This document shows positions 1 to 6,334 of a stretch of 7,651 bases of DNA, piece after piece. Each line of letters begins with the position of its first letter. Position 1 is the first letter of the stretch. Both the position numbers and the translations under genes were made by a program. Location: the NCBI GenBank assembly GCA_041485905.1, contig JBGPKK010000216.1, positions 1 to 7,651 on the forward strand, given 5' to 3'. Source of the stretch: JAHFUI01 sp041485905. GTDB lineage: Bacteria; Acidobacteriota; Vicinamibacteria; Vicinamibacterales; CAVVIG01. The notes beneath the pieces were generated by a model. It ran no database searches. It saw nothing but the letters and a program-made list of their open reading frames with translations, and had not been told where the DNA came from.

Positions 1-1095
1 GAGCTGTTCAAGCCGCTTTGCGAAATCGGGCGCGACCCTCCGCCGAGCGACCGAGAGCCGCTGCGCCGCCTCCAGGTAGCGCCGCCGAGCCGCCTCGTGT
101 TCGCGTTCGAGCTCGACGCGGCGCTCGTCGCTCCGATCGAGGTCGCCGAGCTCGCGCCGCAGGCGATCGTGACGCGCGAGGAGGTCGGCCAGCGTCGGTC
201 CGTACTTGCGTTTGAGTCGCTCGAGCAGTGCGAGCCGCTCTTCGATCTGCTGAAGCCGGGCGGGCGAAGCCTCGATGCCGTCAGCGTAGCGCCGGAGGAA
301 GAGCGCCAGATCTTCGAGCTGAGACTTGATCGCGTCCTTCGCCTCCAGGAACGGCTGAAACTGCGGGTCGAGCGACCCGAGCTCCGCCACCCGCCGCCAG
401 ACGCCGCCAAGCTGCGCGAGGACGGCCTGGTCGCTCTCGTATAACGTCGCGTAACTTTGGGCGCACAGCCCTTCGACGCGTTCCGCGTTGGCCAGCACCT
501 GCCTCGTCGCGCTCAATTCCTCGTCTTCACCCGGTCTGACGATCGCCCGATCGAGCTCCGCCACCTGAAACGCGAGCAGTTCGTGCGTGGCGTCGCGATC
601 CGCCGCCGCGCGACGGACCCGCGCCAGCTCCTCCGCAGTCGCGCGCATCAGCTCGAACGCCGCCGCCACCGGCTCGGACAACGATTCCAGTCCGCCGAAC
701 GCATCGAGGACCGCAAGATGGGTCGAGGGATCGAGCAGCGTGTGATGCTCGTGCTGGCCGTGCAATTCGATAAGGCGCGCCGCCAGGTCCTTGAGCGCCC
801 CGGCAGTCGCCAGCTCGCCGTTGACGAACGCACGGCTGCGGCCCTGTGCCGTCACTTCGCGCCGCACCAGGATTTCGTCGCCGCCGGTCTCGAAGATGGC
901 TTCGATTGTCGCGGAGTCTTCGCCGGTCCGCACCAGGTCGCCCGACGCGCGGCCGCCGAGCAGGAGCCCGACCGCTTCGACAAGGATGGACTTGCCGGCC
1001 CCCGTTTCGCCAGTGAGGACGTTCAGGCCGGGCCCGAACTCGACCTCGACCGCGTCAATCACGGCGAGGCGTTTGATGCTGAGGAACCGGAGCAT
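1..1095 (-). CDS. recN: DNA repair protein RecN, N-terminal part (cut by left edge)
   Basis: SMC-like ATPase that acts at DNA double-strand breaks during recombinational repair in the cytoplasm. The frame is open for all 365 codons from the ATG at 1095 to base 1. It begins MLRFLSIKRLAVIDAVEVEF, the usual RecN N-terminal strand pair, followed by the Walker A motif GETGAGKS at residues 29-36 and GGRASGDLVRTG at 47-58. The RecN hallmark LHGQHEHHTLLDPSTH lies near residues 126-141. From about residue 150 the sequence is rich in Glu, Arg, Leu and Ala, as expected for the coiled-coil arm. RecN is usually about 550 residues, so the second coiled coil, ABC signature and Walker B lie off the left edge. 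The gene is divergent from tolQ and has its own extended -10 promoter; I saw no recognisable SOS operator. Family identification is secure from the motifs. Confidence 0.95.
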   Translation of the reverse strand, partial: MLRFLSIKRLAVIDAVEVEFGPGLNVLTGETGAGKSILVEAVGLLLGGRASGDLVRTGEDSATIEAIFETGGDEILVRREVTAQGRSRAFVNGELATAGALKDLAARLIELHGQHEHHTLLDPSTHLAVLDAFGGLESLSEPVAAAFELMRATAEELARVRRAAADRDATHELLAFQVAELDRAIVRPGEDEELSATRQVLANAERVEGLCAQSYATLYESDQAVLAQLGGVWRRVAELGSLDPQFQPFLEAKDAIKSQLEDLALFLRRYADGIEASPARLQQIEERLALLERLKRKYGPTLADLLARHDRLRRELGDLDRSDERRVELEREHEAARRRYLEAAQRLSVARRRVAPDFAKRLEQL

Positions 1096-1113
1096 GAAAG
1101 AGACAGAACTCCA

Positions 1114-1122
1114 ATTATAACA
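1114..1122 (-). promoter_or_regulatory. recN promoter, extended -10
   Basis: On the minus strand the bases 1122 to 1114 read TGTTATAAT, a perfect extended -10 (TG, one base, TATAAT). No good -35 lies 16-18 bp upstream, which fits extended -10 promoters. Transcription would start near 1107, giving a leader of only about 11-12 nt before the recN ATG at 1095. The GGAG at 1112-1109 would then lie upstream of the transcript, so recN probably lacks a classical ribosome binding site. This is inferred from sequence only. Confidence 0.6.
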
Positions 1123-1127
1123 TAGGT

Positions 1128-1156
1128 TTGACAGCTATTGCCCGCCGTGATACAGT
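1128..1156 (+). promoter_or_regulatory. tol operon promoter (-35 TTGACA, 17 bp, -10 TACAGT)
   Basis: TTGACA at 1128-1133 is a perfect sigma-70-type -35. After exactly 17 bp comes TACAGT at 1151-1156, matching the -10 consensus at 4 of 6 positions including the key TA and final T. The expected start is near 1163, leaving about 69 nt of leader before the tolQ TTG at 1232. The site lies back-to-back with the recN promoter, only 8 bp from its -10 element. Confidence 0.65.
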
Positions 1157-1164
1157 TCTGGCAT

Positions 1165-1217
1165 CCGGTGTGGACGCCCGTCCACCGGAGCGCTGTCCCA
1201 GCGGCGCACTCGCGAGT
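1165..1217 (+). promoter_or_regulatory. Structured 5' leader of the tol operon
   Basis: Three short stem-loops follow each other in the predicted tolQ leader. CCGGTG (1165-1170) pairs with CACCGG (1183-1188), with an inner GAC/GTC extension after a 2-nt bulge. CGCTG (1191-1195) pairs with CAGCG (1199-1203) around a TCC loop. ACTCGCGAGT (1208-1217) is a perfect 10-bp palindrome ending 4 nt before the Shine-Dalgarno. The first hairpin would sit almost at the 5' end of the mRNA. Pairing is seen in sequence; any role in mRNA stability or translation control is inference. Confidence 0.4.
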
Positions 1218-1221
1218 CTTC

Positions 1222-1226
1222 GGAGG
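1222..1226 (+). promoter_or_regulatory. Ribosome binding site that sets the tolQ TTG start
   Basis: GGAGG at 1222-1226 is followed by a 5-nt spacer and TTG at 1232. It is a full-strength Shine-Dalgarno at good spacing and the main reason for accepting a TTG start codon. The same 9 bases CTTCGGAGG recur upstream of tolR (2177-2185), but with an 11-nt spacer there. Confidence 0.75.
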
Positions 1227-1231
1227 TCCGT

Positions 1232-2005
1232 TTGCGCACGCTTGGAAGCTTGCCTCTTGCCCTGCAGTTGCAGGCGCAGGGCGGGCCTGGGGAAGCCAGC
1301 TCGTCAAGCGGCGGTATTGTCGCGCGCGTCGTCGGCTCCTCCCCCATCGCCCAGGGCGTTCTCCTCATTCTCATCATGCTCTCGATCGTGTCGTGGGCCA
1401 TCTTCTTCTACAAGTGGTGGACATTCCGTCGGGCTGCGCGTCAGTCGTCGCAATTTCTCGACGTGTTTCGCCGCAGCAACAAGTTCTCGGAAGTGCAGTC
1501 GGTCTGTCGATCCCTCGAGGCCAGCCCGCTCGTCGGTCTCTTCCAGTCCGGGTACGCCGAATTGAACGCGCAAATTCGCCAGAGCCCCCCCGACGTGGCC
1601 AACGGACCCAATCCAGCGAGGCCCGCCGCTCGTCCTACTCTCAAGAGCCTGACCGCGGTCGACCGGGCGCTGATGCGCGCGTCGGTGGTCGAGGTGAACA
1701 AGTTGGAACATCGCGTGTCGTTTCTGGCGACGACGGCGAGCATCTCGCCGTTCATCGGGCTGTTCGGCACGGTCTGGGGAATCATGCTGGCGTTCGAAGG
1801 CATCGCCCGCACCGGGTCGACCAACCTGGGAGCTGTCGCGCCGGGCATCGCGGAGGCGCTCATTACGACCGCGGCCGGCCTGGCGGCCGCCATTCCGGCG
1901 GTGCTCTTTTACAACTCGCTGACCGAGCGCGCCAAGCGGTTCGCGTCGGACATGGACGACTTCGCGATGGAATTCCTCAACATCGCGGAACGGAATTTTA
2001 CCTAG
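1232..2005 (+). CDS. tolQ: Tol-Pal system proton channel protein TolQ
   Basis: Inner-membrane MotA/TolQ/ExbB-family protein that forms the proton-driven motor with TolR and powers the TolA-type protein during outer-membrane constriction. The product is 257 residues from a TTG start backed by GGAGG. Membrane helix 1 is at about residues 42-61 (VLLILIMLSIVSWAIFFYKW). The large cytoplasmic loop (about 64-160) includes a Pro/Ala/Arg-rich stretch near 119-136 not expected from E. coli TolQ. Helices 2 and 3 carry the family signatures SPFIGLFGTVWGIM (172-185) and IAEALITTAAGLAAAIPAV (206-224), with Thr180 and Thr212/213 in the positions lining the proton path. It is longer than E. coli TolQ (230 residues), mainly through the N-terminus and the loop. 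It is the first gene of the operon, but tolR follows only after a 191-bp repeat-filled gap. ExbB is the alternative name; the tolB-pal context decides for TolQ. Confidence 0.95.
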   Translation: MRTLGSLPLALQLQAQGGPGEASSSSGGIVARVVGSSPIAQGVLLILIMLSIVSWAIFFYKWWTFRRAARQSSQFLDVFRRSNKFSEVQSVCRSLEASPLVGLFQSGYAELNAQIRQSPPDVANGPNPARPAARPTLKSLTAVDRALMRASVVEVNKLEHRVSFLATTASISPFIGLFGTVWGIMLAFEGIARTGSTNLGAVAPGIAEALITTAAGLAAAIPAVLFYNSLTERAKRFASDMDDFAMEFLNIAERNFT

Positions 2006-2153
2006 TGACGTGTCCACGCTGCTGCAGTACCGCTGGCCGCCCGCGTGGCCGTACTCCAAATGTGGCGCGGCCCTTTAGGGCTGCGAACCGCGGGCGGATC
2101 GCAGGGCTGAAGCCCTGCGCCACATGGTCCTTTTCCAGCGTGGACATGTCACT
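2004..2153. repeat. Nested inverted-repeat element between tolQ and tolR (MITE-like)
   Basis: Outer arms AGTGACGTGTCCACGCTG (2004-2021) and CAGCGTGGACATGTCACT (2136-2153) are inverted repeats matching at 17 of 18 positions. They enclose a smaller hairpin at about 2026-2055 (AGTAC/GTACT plus GGCC/GGCC) and the REP-like palindrome at 2061-2124. The left arm overlaps the last two bases of the tolQ stop codon. The element fills most of the only large gap in an operon whose other junctions overlap or are 1 nt apart. It has no coding capacity. The pairing is seen in sequence; the view that it is a small non-autonomous mobile element is inference. Confidence 0.6.
2061..2124. repeat. REP-like double palindrome
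   Basis: Two 25-nt half-units, 2061-2085 and 2100-2124, are inverted copies matching at 19 of 25 positions, with ends TGTGGCGC and GCGCCACA. Each half has its own hairpin: GCCC-TTTA-GGGC at 2070-2081 and GCAGGGC-TGAA-GCCCTGC at 2101-2118. Four of the six differences between the halves fall in the two hairpin stems and keep the pairing intact, which points to selection on structure. The 14-nt centre includes CCGCGG. Dimeric hairpins with conserved tips are typical of REP/BIME families mobilised by RAYT transposases; no such gene is in this window. Confidence 0.65.
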
Positions 2154-2196
2154 GGTGCCGGCCGAATGCAAACGAACTTCGGAGGCACGACACTAG

Positions 2197-2655
2197 ATGC
2201 CGAAGCTCCACCTCGCCGATGCCGCCGTCCAGCGCGCGGGCCGCAGTCGCCGTGTCGCGAGCTCGCTCAGCGAGATCAACGTCGTGCCGCTGGTGGACGT
2301 GATGCTGGTGCTGCTGGTGATCTTCATGGTGACGGCGCCGATGATTCAGCGCGGCATCGACGTGAACCTGCCGGTGGCGCGGCGCGCGACACAGATGGTC
2401 GGCGAGCGCATCGAGGTGACGGTGCCGCTCAACTACCGCCGGGACCACATCGTGTATCTCGGCAAGGAACCGGTGCGCGCGGCGGTCCTGCAGGAGCGCG
2501 TGCGCCAGAAAATGGAAACGGCGACGCAGAAGGACGTGTTCCTGCGCGGCGACCGCGAGATCAATCTTGGCGAGGTCACCGAAATCACCGACGCATTGAA
2601 AGCGGCCGGCGTCGAGCACGTGGGCCTCGAAACAAAGATGCCTGGTGAGCGATGA
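2197..2655 (+). CDS. tolR: Tol-Pal system protein TolR (ExbD/TolR family)
   Basis: Bitopic inner-membrane partner of TolQ in the Tol motor, 152 residues. After a basic cytoplasmic N-terminus (RAGRSRR, 13-19) comes the family signature EINVVPLVDVMLVLLVIFMV (26-45), which is the single membrane helix. Asp34 in PLVDVMLVLL corresponds to the essential proton-carrying Asp of TolR/ExbD (Asp23 in E. coli TolR). Residues 46-152 form the periplasmic domain, with VFLRGDREINLGEVTEITDAL near the end, as usual for ExbD/TolR. GGAGG at 2181-2185 precedes the ATG by 11 nt, a rather long spacing, and no closer start is available. The TGA stop overlaps the next start as ATGA (2652-2655), indicating translational coupling to the TolA-like gene. 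ExbD is the alternative name; operon context favours TolR. Confidence 0.95.
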   Translation: MPKLHLADAAVQRAGRSRRVASSLSEINVVPLVDVMLVLLVIFMVTAPMIQRGIDVNLPVARRATQMVGERIEVTVPLNYRRDHIVYLGKEPVRAAVLQERVRQKMETATQKDVFLRGDREINLGEVTEITDALKAAGVEHVGLETKMPGER

Positions 2656-3440
2656 CCGACGTGTCCGACGTGCTTCGGGATCGGATGCAGCAGCCATCCG
2701 GACTGCAGCAGGGGGTGACGATCTCCTTCCTGCTGCACGGCGCCTTGTTCGTCGGTCTGCTGCTCGCGCCCCAGGGATTACTGAAGCGACCGAACGACGC
2801 GCCGCGCCCGATCATGTCGATCTCGCTTGGCGGCGGCGGAGCCGGCACATCGAGCGGCGGGATGACATCGGTTGGCGGACGGGCCGTGCAAGTACAAACA
2901 CCGCCCGAAGAGACGCCGAAGCGCGAGGCGGTCCGACCGCCTGCGGCGAAAGCACCGGAAATGACGTCGCCGGCGCCCGGAGCAAAGAGCGCGAAGGCGT
3001 CCGCGCCGGTCACGCAGGCGCCCGACGAAGCGCGCGGGCGCACGCCGACCCGCGGCCCGCAGGCCCGATCGGGCAGCGCCATCGTCGAGACCGAGGTGCG
3101 TGGACTGGGCTTCGGGTTATCGACCGGCGGCGGTCCCGGCACCGGGTCCACCCTCGACGTGGCAGATTTCTGCTGCCCCCAGTATCTCGCAGAGATGATC
3201 GCGATGATTCGACGAAACTGGGTCCAACAGGCGGAAATCGGCGCGTCCGTGATCGTGAAGTTCACGATCGAGCGTGACGGCCTGTTGACGCAGATCGACA
3301 CTGAAAAGCGCAGCGGTAATATCACGCTCGACCTTCAAGCCGAGCGCGCGGTCGTCCTGACGAAGCGACTGCGGCCGCTTCCACAGGAGTTTCCGAATCC
3401 CACGTTGACCGTTCATTTGAATTTCCAATACCAAAGATGA
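2652..3440 (+). CDS. tolA: TolA-like periplasm-spanning protein with TonB/TolA C-terminal domain
   Basis: Energy-transducing link between TolQ/TolR and TolB/Pal at the outer membrane, 262 residues. A short cytoplasmic N-terminus is followed by one membrane helix at about 22-40 (VTISFLLHGALFVGLLLAP), whose SFLLHG echoes the Ser-His motif of TonB/TolA anchors. Residues 58-80 are Gly/Ser-rich. Residues 80-145 are a Pro/Ala/Lys-rich, low-complexity spacer. About 170-262 is the TonB/TolA-type C-terminal domain: YLAEMIAMIRRNW (178-190), ASVIVKFTIERDGLLTQI (198-215) and a final strand TLTVHLNFQYQR. It is shorter than E. coli TolA (421 residues) and lacks its long Ala/Lys/Glu helix. An adjacent Cys pair (Cys174-Cys175) opens the C-terminal domain. 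It overlaps tolR and tolB by ATGA at both ends. It could be annotated simply as a TonB-family protein; position between tolR and tolB supports TolA function. Confidence 0.88.
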   Translation: MTDVSDVLRDRMQQPSGLQQGVTISFLLHGALFVGLLLAPQGLLKRPNDAPRPIMSISLGGGGAGTSSGGMTSVGGRAVQVQTPPEETPKREAVRPPAAKAPEMTSPAPGAKSAKASAPVTQAPDEARGRTPTRGPQARSGSAIVETEVRGLGFGLSTGGGPGTGSTLDVADFCCPQYLAEMIAMIRRNWVQQAEIGASVIVKFTIERDGLLTQIDTEKRSGNITLDLQAERAVVLTKRLRPLPQEFPNPTLTVHLNFQYQR

Positions 3441-4831
3441 CCAGAACCTTTCACACGATCTGTGCCGTCGTCTTTTCTGCAGGACTTGGGGTCGTCGCGC
3501 TCTCGGCCCGACCGCAAACGCCCGCGCAGCAGCCTCCGGCGCAGTCCGCTCCCCAGCAGCCGAGCGAGCTCAGTACCGTGATTACCGCCGATGCCGGCGC
3601 CGCTCCGCGGATGGCGGTGCCCGATTTCATCCCGTTGTCGAACGATGCGGAAACCGCGGCCATCGCGAAGACGATGGCGCAGGTGCTGTACGACGATCTG
3701 AACTTCGAACGCGAGTTCGCGCTGATTCCGCGTGACGTCTCCGCGACGATTCCGGCGGCGAAGTCGTTCGAGGACGTCCCTTTCGCCAGGTGGCACGAGG
3801 TGAATGCGGACGCCGTGCTCGTCGGCACCGTGCAGAAGACCGCCGCCGGCATCCTGGTGCAGGTCCGTCTCTTCGATGTGCGGCGGGCCGACAGCCACCC
3901 GCAGGCCTTCGGCAAGGAATACTCCGGGTCCGCCGCGAACCCGCGCACCTACGCGCATACGATCTCCGACGAGATTCACGACAAGCAGCGCGGGCTGCGC
4001 GGCGTGGCCCGCACCAAACTGGCGTTCGAGTCCGATCGCGACGGGGAGCGGATAACGGGCACCATCGAGAGCCGCAGCGTGAAGGAGATTTACATCGCCG
4101 ATTACGACGGCGCCAATCAGCGGCGTGTCACGACCAACCGATCCTTGAACGTCCAGGCCAACTGGTCGCCCGACGGCCGCTCCATCGCGTACACGTCGTA
4201 CCGAGACGGCCAGCCCAATATCTTCATCTCGCACATCTACCAGGGCATATTGGACAAGTTCCCCAAGGCCCCGGAGTCGACGTTCCAGCCTTCGTGGTCT
4301 CCCGACGGCACCCGGATCGCGTTCTGGTCCACGCGCGATGGCAACGCGGAAGTGTACGTCGCCAATCGTGACGGGTCGAACGTCCGCCGTCTCACCACGA
4401 ATCCCGGCATCGACCAGTCACCCACGTGGAATCCGTCGGGGACCCAGATTGCCTTTGTCTCGGATCGCACCGGCACACCGCAGATCTGGACGATCGGCGT
4501 GGATGGTCTCGGCCTGCGAAAGATCACGTCGGAGTCGTATGCGGATCGGCCGACGTGGTCGCCCGCCCCGTTCAACGAGATCGCGTACACGGCGCGCATC
4601 GGACCTGGCAACGACATCAAGGTCATCAACCTGGCGACGGGTCATGTCCGCCAGTTCACGTTCGGCGAGGGTACCAACGAAAGTCCGACATGGGCGCCCA
4701 ACGGTCGCCACCTCGCGTTCACGTCGACCCGTTCCGGCAAGGCGCAGGTCTTCGTCATCGCACAGGACGGGAAGAACCTGAAGCAGATTACGAACACCGG
4801 GAACAACACGAAACCCGACTGGTCTAAATGA
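3437..4831 (+). CDS. tolB: Tol-Pal system beta-propeller protein TolB
   Basis: Periplasmic protein that binds Pal and is displaced by the TolA-type partner, so shuttling Pal to division sites. It has 464 residues. The signal peptide covers about 1-24 (TICAVVFSAGLGVVALSA). A Pro/Gln-rich tract (26-42) precedes the mature domain, a feature not found in E. coli TolB. The N-terminal alpha/beta domain runs about 46-190, with RMAVPDFIPLS, the DADAVLVGTV-like segment EVNADAVLVGTV (121-132), and TYAHTISDEI (171-180). The propeller blades follow from about 195: ANWSPDGRSIAYTS (241-254), WSPDGTRIAFWS (287-298), WNPSGTQIAFVS (331-342), WSPAPFNEIAYT (374-385), WAPNGRHLAFTS (419-430), ending DWSK. The ATG overlaps the tolA stop (ATGA) and has no clear Shine-Dalgarno, so initiation probably depends on coupling. 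Length and motif order fit the family. Confidence 0.96.
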   Translation: MTRTFHTICAVVFSAGLGVVALSARPQTPAQQPPAQSAPQQPSELSTVITADAGAAPRMAVPDFIPLSNDAETAAIAKTMAQVLYDDLNFEREFALIPRDVSATIPAAKSFEDVPFARWHEVNADAVLVGTVQKTAAGILVQVRLFDVRRADSHPQAFGKEYSGSAANPRTYAHTISDEIHDKQRGLRGVARTKLAFESDRDGERITGTIESRSVKEIYIADYDGANQRRVTTNRSLNVQANWSPDGRSIAYTSYRDGQPNIFISHIYQGILDKFPKAPESTFQPSWSPDGTRIAFWSTRDGNAEVYVANRDGSNVRRLTTNPGIDQSPTWNPSGTQIAFVSDRTGTPQIWTIGVDGLGLRKITSESYADRPTWSPAPFNEIAYTARIGPGNDIKVINLATGHVRQFTFGEGTNESPTWAPNGRHLAFTSTRSGKAQVFVIAQDGKNLKQITNTGNNTKPDWSK

Positions 4832-4845
4832 GGATGGAGCATACG

Positions 4846-5430
4846 ATGGTGATGCGATCGGCGGTTCCGCGAACCGCGCTTGTTGTGCTCGTGCTGGTGC
4901 TGGCCGCAGCCTGCGGCAAGAAGACACCGCCGGTGGCCCGGGCGGTGCCTCCGCCCGCGCCCCCGAGTACCACATCAGCGGTTCCACGGCCGCCGTCCCC
5001 GCCGACGCCCGTGGCCGAGCCGACGGTCGTGCCGCCCGAGCCCTTCCGCGACGACAGCATCGCGTCCGCGTCGCTCGACGAGATCAACCGCAACTCCCCG
5101 CTCAAGCCGGTGTTCTTCGAGTTAGACAGCAGCGAGATCGCCGGCGATGCACGCGGCGCGCTCGATGCGAACGCCGCGACGTTGAAGAAGTACGCCAGCT
5201 GGACCGTGACCATCGAAGGTCACTGCGACGAACGCGGGACCCCCGAGTACAATTTGGCCCTGGGCGAACGGCGCGCCGTGGCGGCTCGCGCGTTCCTGGT
5301 GTCGGTCGGCATCTCCGCCGATCGGCTCCGCACCGTCAGCTACGGCAAGGAATTCCCGTTCGAGCCGGGCCACGACGAGAGCGCCTACACGAAGAACCGG
5401 CGGGCGCATTTCGTCATCACTGCGAAATGA
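4846..5430 (+). CDS. pal: Peptidoglycan-associated lipoprotein Pal
   Basis: Outer-membrane lipoprotein whose OmpA-like domain binds peptidoglycan and, alternately, TolB. From ATG 4846 it has 194 residues. The lipoprotein signal is MVMRSAVPRTALVVLVLVLA with the predicted lipidated Cys at residue 23 (LAAAC). Its -3 residue is Ala rather than the preferred Leu, a mild deviation. A Pro-rich tether (28-66) is followed by the OmpA-like domain (about 85-194) with the Pal signature IEGHCDERGTPEYNLALGER (123-142) and KNRRAHFVI near the end. I chose 4846 because GGAG (4836-4839) lies 6 nt upstream. ATG 4828 in the same frame overlaps the tolB stop as ATGA, like the two preceding junctions, and would add six residues including a Glu to the signal's n-region. 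ATG 4852 is also possible. The Pal identity is secure, the start less so. Confidence 0.95.
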   Translation: MVMRSAVPRTALVVLVLVLAAACGKKTPPVARAVPPPAPPSTTSAVPRPPSPPTPVAEPTVVPPEPFRDDSIASASLDEINRNSPLKPVFFELDSSEIAGDARGALDANAATLKKYASWTVTIEGHCDERGTPEYNLALGERRAVAARAFLVSVGISADRLRTVSYGKEFPFEPGHDESAYTKNRRAHFVITAK

Positions 5431-5431
5431 G

Positions 5432-6319
5432 ATGGTTATGAAGCCGATCCTCACCCGCACGTTCGTCGCGCTCGTCCTCGCCGCCGTGGCCGCGCGGCCG
5501 GCGTGGGCGGCCAACAAAGAGCATCAGCAGGTCATGGCGGACATCCGCATCCTCCAGGAGCAGGCGCAGCAGCTGCAGAACCTGATCGGCTCGATGAACA
5601 CGGCGCTCGGCGAAGCCCTGAAGGCCGTCAACGCCAGGCTCGACGAGCAGAACAACGCCAACCGCAAATCGTTCGCCGATCAGAAGCTGGTCATCGACAC
5701 GTTGTCGACCGACCTCCGCATCGTTCGCGAAAAGGTCGACGACAACAACGTGCGGATTGGCTCGCTCTCACAGGAAGTCGATGCCCTCAGGCAGGCGCTT
5801 CAGCAGCAGAATGTCTCCCGTGCCACCTCCGAGTCGTCTCCAGGCGCCGCACCGGCCGGCGGTACCGCGCCTGATGCGGCGGCACCTGCCGCCACGGCGG
5901 CGACTGCGGCGCCGCTTCCTGTCGGCGTGTCGCCGCAGCGGCTGTTCGATGAGGCGCGCTCCGATTACATCAGCGGTCTATACGATCTCGCCATCAAGGG
6001 TTTCGAAGGATATATCCGCAGCTTTCCCACATCGCTCGACGCCGACGATGCGCAGGTGTACATCGGTCACGCGTACGCCGCGCAAGGCAAGAACGAGCAG
6101 GCGCTGGAAGCCTACGACAAGGCGATCCGCGCCTATCCCAATGGCAATGCGATTCCCGACGCGTACTACAAGAAGGGCGTCGTGCTGAAGGATCTCAGGC
6201 AGCTCGACCTGGCACGGGAAGCCTTCGACACGGTTGCCAAGAAGTACCCAGACAGTGACGCTGGACGTCTCGCGAAACAGGCGCTGATGCAGTTCGCCAC
6301 GCCCGCGCGGAAACCTTAG
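5432..6319 (+). CDS. cpoB: Tol-Pal associated periplasmic protein CpoB (YbgF), coiled coil plus TPR
   Basis: Periplasmic protein that in E. coli coordinates PBP1B peptidoglycan synthesis with Tol-driven outer-membrane constriction. It has 295 residues. A Sec signal peptide (1-26) ends ARPAWA, with likely cleavage before Ala27, and has no lipobox Cys. Residues 28-127 form a Gln/Asn/Asp-rich coiled coil (ILQEQAQQLQNLIGSMN; DEQNNANRKSFADQKLVIDT), equivalent to the CpoB trimerisation region. Residues 131-163 are an Ala/Pro/Thr/Ser linker. Residues 168-290 form three TPR-like repeats: RLFDEARSDYISGLYDLAI, QVYIGHAYAAQGKNEQALEA and DAYYKKGVVLKDLRQLDLAR. The start lies 1 nt after the pal stop; ATG 5438, two codons in, is an alternative. 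No strong Shine-Dalgarno is visible, so coupling to pal is likely. It is the last gene of the canonical tol cluster and ends 29 nt before ssb. Confidence 0.93.
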   Translation: MVMKPILTRTFVALVLAAVAARPAWAANKEHQQVMADIRILQEQAQQLQNLIGSMNTALGEALKAVNARLDEQNNANRKSFADQKLVIDTLSTDLRIVREKVDDNNVRIGSLSQEVDALRQALQQQNVSRATSESSPGAAPAGGTAPDAAAPAATAATAAPLPVGVSPQRLFDEARSDYISGLYDLAIKGFEGYIRSFPTSLDADDAQVYIGHAYAAQGKNEQALEAYDKAIRAYPNGNAIPDAYYKKGVVLKDLRQLDLAREAFDTVAKKYPDSDAGRLAKQALMQFATPARKP

Positions 6320-6334
6320 AAGCTTCTGACGATG

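Noticed and set aside
457..1125. Plus-strand open frame of 222 codons across recN
   Set aside because: It is the complement of RecN, whose Walker A and LHGQHEHH motifs fix the coding strand as minus.
1304..2059. Long open frame (251 codons) antisense to tolQ
   Set aside because: Composition is Arg/Asp/His-rich shadow of a GC-rich gene, with no family motif and no ribosome binding site. TolQ on the other strand is unmistakable.
1138..2196. Plus-strand open frame of 352 codons overlapping tolQ and the following gap
   Set aside because: A different frame over TolQ; Arg-rich, with no domain. It runs through the intergenic repeat by chance of GC-rich sequence.
2585..3325. Open frame of 246 codons antisense to tolR/tolA
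   Set aside because: Low-complexity Pro/Ser/Arg product mirroring the Pro/Ala-rich TolA linker; no motif or start signal.
3413..4234. Open frame of 273 codons antisense to tolB
   Set aside because: GC-rich shadow frame; no recognisable domain, and it overlaps a full-length TolB with conserved motifs.
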